Assembly (NCBI GenBank): GCA_900542045.1
Contig: UQMI01000007.1
Span: forward strand, 1-64,000
Direction of reading: 5' to 3'
Length of the DNA stretch: 64,000 nt
From: an uncultured Blautia sp.
GTDB lineage: Bacteria > Bacillota > Clostridia > Lachnospirales > Lachnospiraceae
Every line of letters starts with the position of its first letter. Position 1 is the first letter of the stretch. Below the pieces are notes generated by a model, which was not told the origin of the DNA, made no database searches, and was given only the letters and a program-made list of their open reading frames with translations. A program made the position numbers and the translations under genes. Shown piece after piece: positions 8,779 through 16,756 of this stretch.

Positions 8779-10272
8779 CTATTTTTTCCACATGCCGGTC
8801 ACAAGAACGGTCATGTCATCCTTCGCTTCATATTCACAGTATCCCATGATCCGTTCCAGAATCTCCCTGGCCATTTCTTTCGGCGTCTGCACGTTCAGAT
8901 TCAGAATGATCTCTTTCATAGTCTCTTCCTCTTTTTCCTCCGGAAGAGCATCCAGTACCCCGTCCGTGATCATGATCACAAAATCTCCATGATACAGCTT
9001 TCGGGAGGCTACTTCAAAATCCAGCTGCTGGATCAGCCCCACCGCCAGACTGGTGGAGGAAATGGCCTCTACCCAATGATCTCTTCGAATAAATGTGGTA
9101 GAAGCTCCCGCTTTCAGAAAATCACAGATTCCTGTATACAGATCGATGGTACAGATATCCAGCGTAGAAAATCTTCCGTCCTCCCTCTGCAGCACCAGAG
9201 CAGAATTCAGCATCCGGACTGCCGTCTCCTTGGAAAAACCGGCTTCCAGAAACTGTTCCAGCAATTCCACCACCATTTCGCTCTCTTTGCTGGCCTCCAT
9301 TCCCGATCCCATTCCATCACTGAGACACATGAGAAAACTGCCGTTATCTTCCTGACAGCAGGAATAGTTGTCCCCGGAGATCAGCTCCTGCTCCTTGGTC
9401 ACCTTCGCCACCCCAAACAGAACGTGATAGCTCACATCCTCCTGGAAATGTACGGTATGATACTCTCCATTCAGAGTACAGCGGCTGTCCTGCACCGCAG
9501 TCATGGGACAATCCATCAGCTGGGACAGAACCTGGGCAATTTCCTGAATAGTCACACACTGGCCGTCCTTTGTCCGCATGTCCAGAAACATCTGCTTTCT
9601 TCCCTCTTCCCGGTCCACCATCCAGATATGACGCAGCAGGACATTTTTTTTCTTCAGCTTTTTCCGCAGCTGTTCCAGGAAAAACGGCTGTGCCGCCGAA
9701 ATTTCATAGAGATCCTCTGCCACTGTTCTCATTAAGTGGGATACTTCTGTCAGCTGCTGGCCCACCGCCTTCCGGCTCTCCGCCATCTGATTCTTCCATA
9801 TCAGATTCTGCTTCTCCTTTTGAAAAAAAAGCCAGGCCTCTTCATAGAACTGTCCGGAGCGCCCACACAGGCTCATCCAGTCATTCCTGGCTTTCCGAAC
9901 CGTTTCCTCTCTGCCGTCCTCCATGGCATAGATCAGCTCATAAGCGCCTTCCAGAGTCTGACGCCCCTGGTTCTGCCAGCATAGTTCTCTCTGATAACAC
10001 TTTCCGCAGACACCATCATGGCACTGCCGCAGGATCTGCTCTTTCTGCTCCTCCCCCAGTGTCTCTCTATAAGAAGGCAATTCATAAAAAGTATCTGCCA
10101 GTTTCTGAAAAGCCTCTGCATACCGTTCCACCCGCTCTTTCTGCGGGTGGCTTTCCAGCAGCGGCGCGCAGGCGGCTGCCTGCTCTGACTTTCCCGAAAA
10201 AACAGTTTTTGCCATGTCCCGTATTATCAGCAGGCCAATAATCACGAGCATGGCAATGATCCATTCCTTCAT
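8779..10272 (-). CDS. spoIIE: SpoIIE-type PP2C serine phosphatase with a minimal membrane anchor
   Basis: The 497-residue product matches the cytoplasmic part of SpoIIE, the phosphatase that dephosphorylates SpoIIAA and so frees sigma-F in the forespore. The C-terminal PP2C/SpoIIE domain (about 290-495) shows GDNYS, the SDGMGSG signature, ITDGV and DDMTV metal-site motifs. A Cys cluster (CHDGVCGKCYQRELCW) near 110-125 is also SpoIIE-like. Instead of the 10 membrane segments of B. subtilis SpoIIE (827 residues) there is one N-terminal segment (about 4-17). The gene is bounded by a good ribosome site and its own promoter (10366-10398), so the short form does not look like a frameshift product. 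Position before tilS supports orthology. Confidence 0.88.
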   Translation of the reverse strand: MKEWIIAMLVIIGLLIIRDMAKTVFSGKSEQAAACAPLLESHPQKERVERYAEAFQKLADTFYELPSYRETLGEEQKEQILRQCHDGVCGKCYQRELCWQNQGRQTLEGAYELIYAMEDGREETVRKARNDWMSLCGRSGQFYEEAWLFFQKEKQNLIWKNQMAESRKAVGQQLTEVSHLMRTVAEDLYEISAAQPFFLEQLRKKLKKKNVLLRHIWMVDREEGRKQMFLDMRTKDGQCVTIQEIAQVLSQLMDCPMTAVQDSRCTLNGEYHTVHFQEDVSYHVLFGVAKVTKEQELISGDNYSCCQEDNGSFLMCLSDGMGSGMEASKESEMVVELLEQFLEAGFSKETAVRMLNSALVLQREDGRFSTLDICTIDLYTGICDFLKAGASTTFIRRDHWVEAISSTSLAVGLIQQLDFEVASRKLYHGDFVIMITDGVLDALPEEKEEETMKEIILNLNVQTPKEMAREILERIMGYCEYEAKDDMTVLVTGMWKK

Positions 10273-10365
10273 GTATTTACCCCTCCCTGCTTAAAAGCTT
10301 TCTCACAGGCGGCACCTGTTTCTGCTTGGGCTGCCCGCCTGGCATGATTCCACTTCTAAGCATCT

Positions 10366-10399
10366 ATTATACAGGGGTTCTTCAGAAATCTTTGTCAAA
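10366..10399 (-). promoter_or_regulatory. spoIIE promoter with 21-bp spacer and Spo0A-box-like site
   Basis: Minus-strand TTGACA (10393-10398) and TATAAT (10366-10371) are perfect sigma-A hexamers but lie 21 bp apart. Plus-strand TTTGTCAAA (10391-10399) overlaps the -35 and matches the 0A-box consensus; a one-mismatch relative, TTTGTCTAA, sits on the minus strand near 10427-10435. B. subtilis spoIIE and spoIIG promoters have this same wide-spacer, Spo0A-dependent design (established knowledge). The functional claim here is inferred from that match. Confidence 0.8.
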
Positions 10400-10443
10400 T
10401 ACTGCCCTGCTTTGCCCAAAACTTTTAGACAAAAACAGGGAAT

Positions 10444-10782
10444 TTATTCCACTTCTTCAAATACAATTTCATTTTCCTTGATCAGACCCAGACGATTTCT
10501 TGCCACCTCTTCCGCGTATTCGTCCGTCTGCATATATTCTTTCAGATCTTCAATCTCCTGGGTACGATCCTGTTCTTCCTGGATCTGCTCCTCCAGTTCT
10601 GCTGTTCTGGTATCGTATTCATCCAGCCTTCCCTGCAGCGAATGGGTCTGCATCAGAAAAATTCCCAGGAGCAGCATTGTCACAAAGGTGATACTAAACA
10701 TTCCCAGACGATTTCGTATTCGCATTTTTGTCTGTTTTTTTCCTGTTTTTTTCAATTCTACATAACCTCTTATTGTTCCCAT
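10444..10782 (-). CDS. divIC: Septum formation initiator DivIC (FtsB family)
   Basis: A small bitopic division protein: basic cytoplasmic N-terminus, one membrane segment (about 27-45) and an extracytoplasmic coiled coil rich in Glu/Gln/Leu (about 50-85), followed by the conserved EEVARNRLGLIKENEIVF end. It would bridge FtsL and DivIB/FtsQ at the septum. Location between yabQ and spoIIE matches B. subtilis. The start is uncertain: the ATG at 10782 lacks a ribosome site; a TTG at 10755 has AGAGG 10 nt upstream; an ATG at 10725 is also possible. All choices overlap the 3' end of yabQ. Confidence 0.88.
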   Translation of the reverse strand: MGTIRGYVELKKTGKKQTKMRIRNRLGMFSITFVTMLLLGIFLMQTHSLQGRLDEYDTRTAELEEQIQEEQDRTQEIEDLKEYMQTDEYAEEVARNRLGLIKENEIVFEEVE

Positions 10783-11194
10783 TCTGTTTCGGCAGACACT
10801 TCCCCACGAGCCTGCATACGAAAATTTTACAACTTTTTATTACAAATAGCAACCTTTTTATGGCCAGGCAGCCATATTTTATGGGTATCTGAAACAAACG
10901 GACAAAAAAGTCAACAAAAAAAGGACTCAATGTGTAATGATAAAACAGCATTCCAAGTAAAATACCGGTAAATACGAAGCATCGTATCATACCGTGATTT
11001 TCCTGGTACATTTTCCCGAAAATGTACAGTGCGCTTACGATCCAATAACACAGGTCCTCAATGGTGATCCATATATTTCTATGGGGAATGATCCCCCGTA
11101 AGATCCGAAGAACATCGTAGACAATGAGAAGGAGGATGCCCATCCATAATGCATGCAGCAGAAGCAGCAGTTCCTGGTTCATAGAAGCACTCAT
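10694..11194 (-). CDS. yabQ: Spore cortex biosynthesis protein YabQ
   Basis: A 166-residue membrane protein with four to five hydrophobic segments (about 6-28, 38-58, 66-85, 90-105) and a long basic, Asn/Lys-rich tail. The size, topology and place between yabP and divIC identify YabQ, an outer-forespore-membrane protein needed for cortex formation in B. subtilis. Its C-terminal codons overlap the divIC start region by up to 89 nt, more than usual. The start follows the yabP stop by 5 nt. Confidence 0.85.
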   Translation of the reverse strand: MSASMNQELLLLLHALWMGILLLIVYDVLRILRGIIPHRNIWITIEDLCYWIVSALYIFGKMYQENHGMIRCFVFTGILLGMLFYHYTLSPFFVDFFVRLFQIPIKYGCLAIKRLLFVIKSCKIFVCRLVGKCLPKQNGNNKRLCRIEKNRKKTDKNANTKSSGNV

Positions 11195-11199
11195 CCGTT

Positions 11200-11484
11200 C
11201 TACTGAAACAGCCGTTTCATGAGCGATTCGTTCTTCCTGCCGCTGCCTTTCCGCTCCCCGTAGACCACACTGTCCACCTTTCCGGAAAGTTCCACTTCTC
11301 CTTTTTCCAGATCCAGCAGGTTTACATGCAGTCCCTCTCCCTTTATGGTGATCTGTCCCTCCTCCGTTGCCAGAAGAATCACTTTCTCATCAAATGATCT
11401 CACATCTTTCACGCCGCTTACCTGACCGCGGCTTCTCTTTTCCAGCACAAACCGGTGCTGCATTACACTCCTTTTCTCCTCCAC
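11200..11484 (-). CDS. yabP: Sporulation protein YabP
   Basis: A 94-residue YabP/YqfC-type protein with a small beta-rich fold seen in VSGVKDVRSFDEKVILLATEEGQITIKGEGLHV (given here only as its landmark region, about 20-55). YabP works with YabQ in spore cortex assembly. I choose the GTG at 11484, which has GGGGAGG about 6 nt upstream and gives the family-like N-terminus VEEKRSV. A TTG at 11505 with AAGGAG very close upstream would add seven residues. The yabQ gene follows after 5 nt. Confidence 0.82.
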   Translation of the reverse strand: MEEKRSVMQHRFVLEKRSRGQVSGVKDVRSFDEKVILLATEEGQITIKGEGLHVNLLDLEKGEVELSGKVDSVVYGERKGSGRKNESLMKRLFQ

Positions 11485-11561
11485 ACAGCCTTCCTCCCCT
11501 TTCAAACACTCCTTTCACATTCTATGTGCAGAAAGGGAAGTCTAGTACAGGGATCCGTTTT

Positions 11562-11801
11562 TTACAAATAGCGGTACAGGCTTTCCACTTCATCCTTCTT
11601 CACAGTTTCTTTTACGTCCAGCACCTCTACCTGTACGTTGCGGCTTCCGAACTGGATCTCGATCACATCCCCGGCTTTCACCTGGGCCGATGCTTTGGAG
11701 GGCTTGCCGTTGATCAGCACACGTCCGGCGTCACAGGCTTCATTGGCAACTGTACGGCGTTTGATCAGCCGGGATACTTTCAGATATTTATCTAATCTCA
11801 T
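11562..11801 (-). CDS. rqcP: S4-domain ribosome quality-control protein RqcP (YabO)
   Basis: A 79-residue, almost pure S4 RNA-binding domain: RLDKYLKVSRLIKRRTVA at the N-terminus and VLINGKPSKASAQVKAGD in the middle are the S4 signature. RqcP (formerly YabO) binds stalled 50S subunits with RqcH and helps add alanine tails. Its position between HU and yabP is the same as in B. subtilis. Confidence 0.9.
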   Translation of the reverse strand: MRLDKYLKVSRLIKRRTVANEACDAGRVLINGKPSKASAQVKAGDVIEIQFGSRNVQVEVLDVKETVKKDEVESLYRYL

Positions 11802-11907
11802 GTGTTTTCCTTTCTTCCGGCAAAGCAGATTTCCGGCATCCTCCTGTTCTTTCGGGGGCTGAAATACACCGCCAAAAGCTGCTTTGCTCTTCGTTTCGTT
11901 ATGATTA

Positions 11908-11938
11908 CAAAAGCCGGGGGAACTTTCGTTCTCCCGGC
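11908..11938 (-). terminator. Terminator downstream of hup
   Basis: Minus-strand GCCGGGAGAAC pairs with GTTCCCCCGGC across a GAAA loop and is followed by TTTTG. It separates hup from rqcP. Confidence 0.8.
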
Positions 11939-11953
11939 GATAAAGCTCTACTG

Positions 11954-12232
11954 TTATTTACCATTTACCATATCTTTTAAAGCTTTGCCTGCTTTAAACT
12001 TCGGTGCTTTGGATGCTTCGATCTTCATTGTATCACCTGTCTGAGGATTTCTTCCTTCTCTTGCGGCTCTCTTGCTTACTTCGAATGTACCGAATCCTAC
12101 CAACTGAACTTTACCATCATTTTTCAACTCTTTAGAAACAACATCAATAAATGACTTTAATACTGCCTCAACATCCTTCTTCGCTAAATTTGTCTCTTTG
12201 GTCATCGCTGCAACCAATTCTGTTTTATTCAT
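11954..12232 (-). CDS. hup: HU family DNA-binding protein
   Basis: A 92-residue nucleoid-associated protein that bends and compacts DNA non-specifically as a homodimer. The N-terminus NKTELVAAMTKETNLAKKD and the arm signature VGFGTFEVSKRAAREGRNPQTG with the Pro at its tip are clear HU features. The start is the ATG at 12232, preceded by GAGGAGG; an in-frame upstream codon would add nine residues without family support. It is a single-gene unit with its own terminator. Confidence 0.96.
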   Translation of the reverse strand: MNKTELVAAMTKETNLAKKDVEAVLKSFIDVVSKELKNDGKVQLVGFGTFEVSKRAAREGRNPQTGDTMKIEASKAPKFKAGKALKDMVNGK

Positions 12233-12406
12233 GATAGTTCCTCCTCTAAATCTTCTCAATTTCGTAGAGCCTGATAATCAAAGATACTCTATTATTCATT
12301 TATATACCTTTTCCCTATGTTTGTCAAGGATTTTCCCCATACGCAGGCATTAAATTCATGGTATTTTCAGGGTTTTCCATTTATTCCCATCTATTTTTCA
12401 GGCGTT

Positions 12407-14137
12407 TTACAGCATGGAATCTACCATATTCAGAATCACCTTGCCAAGCGCCTCAGATCTGGCATCTGCGTCCTCCAGAGAAGCGCCTTTGATACCGTAA
12501 TAGAATTTTACCTTCGGCTCTGTTCCGGACGGTCTTACGCACACCCATGCGTCATCTGTCAGCTCATAATACAGCACGTTGGAAGCCGGCAGCCCGGTAG
12601 AACTCACTGCTCCGGTGGCTGTATCCACAATGGTATCCAACTTATAATCTCTTACCGCTGTTACTTTGTACCCGCCGATCTCTGACGGAGGATTCTGCCG
12701 AAGCGTGTCCATGATCTCCTGGATCTTCTGCAGGCCCTCGATTCCCTTCAGGGTAACAGACTGGATGGCGTCTTTGTAATAGCCGTATTTCTCGTACATA
12801 TCGATCATGGCATCCCAGAGAGTCTTGCCCTGGGTCTTATAGTAAGCTGCTGCCTCACACAACGCCATAGTAGCCACGATCGCATCCTTGTCTCTTGCAT
12901 AGGTGCCGATCAGACAGCCATAACTCTCTTCAAATCCAAAGAGATAGGTGCCCTTGCCGCTGTTCTCAAATCCAAGGATCTGCTGGCCGATATATTTGAA
13001 TCCAGTCAGTACTTCGATAAGCTTCACTCCATAACCTCTGGCAATGGCGTCAGCCAGGTTGGTGGTAACGATGGTCTTGATCAGCGCACCGTCCTCCGGA
13101 AGTCCCTGCAGTGCCTTCTTCTGGCTGATCTCGTATTCTGCCAGAAGGCAGCCTGACATATTTCCTGTCAGATCATGATATTCGCCATTTTTGTCTCTTA
13201 CACGAACGCCCAGACGGTCTGCATCCGGGTCAGTAGCCAGGACCAGATCCGCATCGATCTCCCGGGCCATGGCCAGTCCCAGCGTAAAGGCTTCTTCCGC
13301 TTCCGGATTGGGATAGCTTACGGTGGGGAAATTGCCGTCCGGCAGTTCCTGTTCCTTTACCACATAAACATTTTCGAAACCAAGCTCTCTGAGGATACGG
13401 CGGGCCGGTATATTTCCGGTTCCGTGCAGCGGAGTATACACAATCTTCAGATTCTTTCCCTCTGCTTCAATGGCATCCATATGGAGTACCTGCTTTTTCA
13501 GTTCTTCCATATAAGCATCATCAATGGCCTGTCCGATCACTGTATATAAGCCGGCTTTCATGGCATCTTCTTTGTCCATGGTCTTCACCGTATTAAAATC
13601 TGTTACTTTCTTCACCTCATCCATAATCCCTTTGTCATGCGGAGGTGTGATCTGAGCGCCGTCTTCCCAATATACTTTATATCCATTGTATTCCGGTGGA
13701 TTATGACTTGCCGTGATGTTGATTCCGGCAGCACAGCCAAGCTTGCGCAGGGCAAAAGAAAGTTCCGGTGTGGGTCTTAAAGATTCGAAAATATACGCCC
13801 GGATCCCATTAGCAGCCAGACATAACGCTGCCTCCTGGGCAAATTCCGGCGACATACGTCTGGAATCATAAGCGATGGCCACACCCTGCTTTTCCTTTCC
13901 AAGAGCCAGAATGTAATTAGCCAACCCCTGTGTGGTCTTACGTACCACATAGATGTTCATGCGGTTTGTTCCTGCTCCGATGATCCCACGAAGGCCGGCT
14001 GTTCCAAATTCCAGCTCTGTATAAAATCTTTCTTTTATTTCTTTCTCATCCCCTGCAATAGCCTGCAGTTCAGCTTTCGTGTTCTCGTCGAAGTATGGGT
14101 TACTAAGCCATTCCTGATATACTTCTCTGTAATCCAT
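12407..14137 (-). CDS. Phospho-sugar mutase (phosphoglucomutase)
   Basis: A 576-residue alpha-D-phosphohexomutase that interconverts glucose 1-phosphate and glucose 6-phosphate, linking glycogen and cell-wall precursor metabolism to glycolysis. Four domains show the expected loops: catalytic Ser144 in TASHNPPEYNG, metal loop DPDADR near 300, sugar loop GFEESYG, and phosphate loop RPSGTEPK near the C-terminus. The length fits the PgcA/Pgm2 type of Firmicutes. It is a single-gene unit between cotS-like and hup. Mannose-phosphate activity cannot be excluded. Confidence 0.93.
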   Translation of the reverse strand: MDYREVYQEWLSNPYFDENTKAELQAIAGDEKEIKERFYTELEFGTAGLRGIIGAGTNRMNIYVVRKTTQGLANYILALGKEKQGVAIAYDSRRMSPEFAQEAALCLAANGIRAYIFESLRPTPELSFALRKLGCAAGINITASHNPPEYNGYKVYWEDGAQITPPHDKGIMDEVKKVTDFNTVKTMDKEDAMKAGLYTVIGQAIDDAYMEELKKQVLHMDAIEAEGKNLKIVYTPLHGTGNIPARRILRELGFENVYVVKEQELPDGNFPTVSYPNPEAEEAFTLGLAMAREIDADLVLATDPDADRLGVRVRDKNGEYHDLTGNMSGCLLAEYEISQKKALQGLPEDGALIKTIVTTNLADAIARGYGVKLIEVLTGFKYIGQQILGFENSGKGTYLFGFEESYGCLIGTYARDKDAIVATMALCEAAAYYKTQGKTLWDAMIDMYEKYGYYKDAIQSVTLKGIEGLQKIQEIMDTLRQNPPSEIGGYKVTAVRDYKLDTIVDTATGAVSSTGLPASNVLYYELTDDAWVCVRPSGTEPKVKFYYGIKGASLEDADARSEALGKVILNMVDSML

Positions 14138-14205
14138 TCCGGTACCTCCCTAATTTCATAATTTACGTTTATTATATACCAATCAGAAATAAAAATAAAT
14201 TCTTT

Positions 14206-15318
14206 TTACAAATTACCAAAGCATTTTTTACCAAAATTTTCCCATGCTTCCTGCTGTTCCACCAGGTGTTTCAGCTTCTCAATAGTTTTGCCGGAAATCC
14301 AGGCTTTGTTATGGGTATAATAGTAATTGGCCAGTTTCCAGTATTTTTCCGGATAACAGAACCTGACGCGCAGATTTTCCCATTCCTCCGGAGAAAGAGG
14401 CCTTATTTTGTCATACACGGCAAACATCTGCTGGGCCAGTCGTTCTTCCCAGTTGTATTTTTCCAGAATCTTCCGCATAAACCGATACAAATCTGCCGTC
14501 TGTATATCATAATTCCACTGTTCAAAATTTGTAATAGCTTCTTTTCCCGGAGACAGAAGCACATTGTGCTGATTCATCTCCCCATGACAGATGCAGCCTT
14601 CCTGGAGGCAGCGGCTGCGCAGGCCGTCGTATCCGGTATGTTCCAAAAGAGCTGCCGCCTGCTCTCCCTGTTCCAGAAACCAGTCCGCGCTGGAAAGGAA
14701 AAGTGATTCGAAGCCATTTTTTTTGCGTTTCTGCCGGACAAACTTCCGTATTCTTCGGAGTTCCCGGTTGTGGCGCCCGAATTCTTCCTTCAGAGACTGC
14801 GCTGCATAATCCATGACCAACGGCAAATGCATCCCTTTATGTATTCTGGCCAGTGCTGCCACACTGCGTAAAATATTTTCTCTGGATCGGGTATCACACT
14901 CCTTTGCCTCAAACCAGTGACGCACCACATAGGGGATCCCTTCTCCGTCCACAGAGATCAGCTGCCCCTCCTGGTTAGGCAGGATCACATCGACTCCCAC
15001 TTCCTGCTCTTCCTGGATCTGCAGCAGAATTTTCTGCTGGAGAGCCAGTTTTTTTTCGGAGCCCAGAAATTCCCGCACCAGCAAAAGTCCCCGGTCTGTC
15101 CGGCACAGAAGAGCCCCTCTTCCGCGATAACTGTCCTTTACCACAACCTCGTACTGTTCCAACACGCTCAGGCCATAATCATACAATGACAAACTCCCCC
15201 TCATAGATTCCTGCCACATTGCCAGGCTCTTCCGCAGCACTCCGGGAAATAGCATCCGACGCTCTGACGGGATGCCTGGTAAAGTATACTTTCTATATCT
15301 ATGAAAGGGAGTCTTCAA
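14206..15318 (-). CDS. CotS-family kinase-like spore coat protein
   Basis: The 370-residue product has the choline/aminoglycoside-kinase fold of the CotS/YutH family, which are spore-coat associated in Bacillus. Recognisable parts are the N-lobe Gly-rich RGRGALL (about 65-71), the catalytic-loop equivalent CHGEMNQHN (244-252) and the metal-loop equivalent NFEQWNYD (264-271). In active kinases these are HGD and DFD; here both Asp are replaced (Glu247, Asn264), so catalysis is doubtful. The TTG start directly abuts the cca stop; an internal ATG at residue 39 fits homologs better. Function is inferred from family only. Confidence 0.8.
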   Translation of the reverse strand: MKTPFHRYRKYTLPGIPSERRMLFPGVLRKSLAMWQESMRGSLSLYDYGLSVLEQYEVVVKDSYRGRGALLCRTDRGLLLVREFLGSEKKLALQQKILLQIQEEQEVGVDVILPNQEGQLISVDGEGIPYVVRHWFEAKECDTRSRENILRSVAALARIHKGMHLPLVMDYAAQSLKEEFGRHNRELRRIRKFVRQKRKKNGFESLFLSSADWFLEQGEQAAALLEHTGYDGLRSRCLQEGCICHGEMNQHNVLLSPGKEAITNFEQWNYDIQTADLYRFMRKILEKYNWEERLAQQMFAVYDKIRPLSPEEWENLRVRFCYPEKYWKLANYYYTHNKAWISGKTIEKLKHLVEQQEAWENFGKKCFGNL

Positions 15319-16722
15319 TCATTCATTTCTGTTTCTATTATTTTTGCAGATCCCGGCTTCTCTCTCCGGCTGATCCGGATGGCCGGCCATCTCTTCCAGC
15401 TTTTCTTCTGCCCGTTTCCGCAGCCATTCACTCTCATTCCTGGACGGCTCCTCCAGGATCTCCTCCAGGAGTTCATCAAGGATACGCCCGATTCCAGGAC
15501 CTGGCTGGGCGCCAAGCTCCAGAAGCTCTTTTCCGCTGATGCGCATCTCTTTCAGAGACACACACTGTTTCTCATCTGTAATCTTCCGATACAGCTTTTC
15601 CACCTGCTCCAGCCGGCTTCTTTTCTCTTCTCTCTGATACAGACTCTGGGCCAGCATATCTGCCCGCTGTACCTGCAGATAAAATGGAAACAGATCTGCT
15701 CCAATCCGGGCTATCGCCCGGCGAACCTGTCTTTCTTCCGGCAGGGGCCGGTCATCATGCCATTTTACCAGACGACATACCTTTCGAATGGTATCGTTGT
15801 CAAATTTCAATCTCCGCAAAATGCTTCCCGCCATTTTTTCGCCGGCCTGGGCATGGCCCTTAAAATGATCCCGCCCCTGCCCGTCTGTGGTACGAACCGC
15901 CGGCTTGCCCACATCATGCAGGAGCATGGCCAGGCGCAGCACTTTATCCGGAGAGATCAGCGGCAGACTGCACAGGGTATGCTCTCCCACTGTGTAACAA
16001 TGATGAGGCGTATTCTGTTCCGTTTCCATCATCCGGTCAAATTCCGGAAGAAACCGGGCTGTGATCCCTGTTTCCCAGGCCACCCGCAGATAATCCGGAT
16101 GGGGAGACACCAGAAGCTTGACCAGCTCCACCTGGATCCGCTCTGCGCTCACATGAACCAGATTCGGTGCCATCCAGGCCAAAGCCTCCCGTGTCTTGTC
16201 TTCAATCCGAAAACCCAGCTGTGCAGAAAACCGCACAGCCCGCAGGATGCGGAGCGCGTCTTCCGTGAACCGTTCCCGGGCATCTCCCACACAGCGGATC
16301 ACCCTGCGCTGCAGATCTTCCATTCCGCCGAACAGATCCACCAGTCCGGCCTGGGGATGGTATGCCATGGCATTGATGGTGAAATCCCGCCGTTTCAGAT
16401 CCTCTTCCAAACTGGCAGTAAACGCCACTTCTCTGGGATGCCGCCCGTCTTCATATTCGCCGTCAATGCGGTAAGTGGTTACTTCATAGCCCTCACCGCC
16501 CATCAGCACCGTTACCGTCCCATGCTGAAGTCCCGTATCCACTGTCCTGTGAAACACTGCCTTCACTTCTTCCGGTCTGGCAGATGTGGTAACATCCCAG
16601 TCATCCGGCTCGCGCCCCAGTATGGAGTCCCGGACACATCCGCCCACTACAAACGCTTCATACCCATGAGCCGTCAATACATCTAAAATTCCCTTTACTT
16701 TCACAGGAATTTCCAGTTTCAT
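15319..16722 (-). CDS. cca: CCA tRNA nucleotidyltransferase with HD domain
   Basis: A 467-residue class II nucleotidyltransferase that adds or repairs the tRNA 3' CCA, which is needed here because the tRNAs in this window do not encode CCA. The head domain has VVGGCVRDSILGREPDDWDV at about 25-44, with catalytic Asp41 and Asp43. The RRDFTINAMAYHP motif follows, then a tRNA-binding neck, and an HD phosphohydrolase domain with LLHDVGKP near 265. It lies 34 nt after proS and is directly followed by the CotS-like gene. Confidence 0.95.
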   Translation of the reverse strand: MKLEIPVKVKGILDVLTAHGYEAFVVGGCVRDSILGREPDDWDVTTSARPEEVKAVFHRTVDTGLQHGTVTVLMGGEGYEVTTYRIDGEYEDGRHPREVAFTASLEEDLKRRDFTINAMAYHPQAGLVDLFGGMEDLQRRVIRCVGDARERFTEDALRILRAVRFSAQLGFRIEDKTREALAWMAPNLVHVSAERIQVELVKLLVSPHPDYLRVAWETGITARFLPEFDRMMETEQNTPHHCYTVGEHTLCSLPLISPDKVLRLAMLLHDVGKPAVRTTDGQGRDHFKGHAQAGEKMAGSILRRLKFDNDTIRKVCRLVKWHDDRPLPEERQVRRAIARIGADLFPFYLQVQRADMLAQSLYQREEKRSRLEQVEKLYRKITDEKQCVSLKEMRISGKELLELGAQPGPGIGRILDELLEEILEEPSRNESEWLRKRAEEKLEEMAGHPDQPEREAGICKNNRNRNE

Positions 16723-16756
16723 TCTGTCACCTCCAGCATTTCAGGAACGGGTCTTT

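Noticed and set aside
15301..16686. 461-codon plus-strand frame opposite cca
   Set aside because: Antisense shadow of a clear CCA transferase; no ribosome site and no domain.
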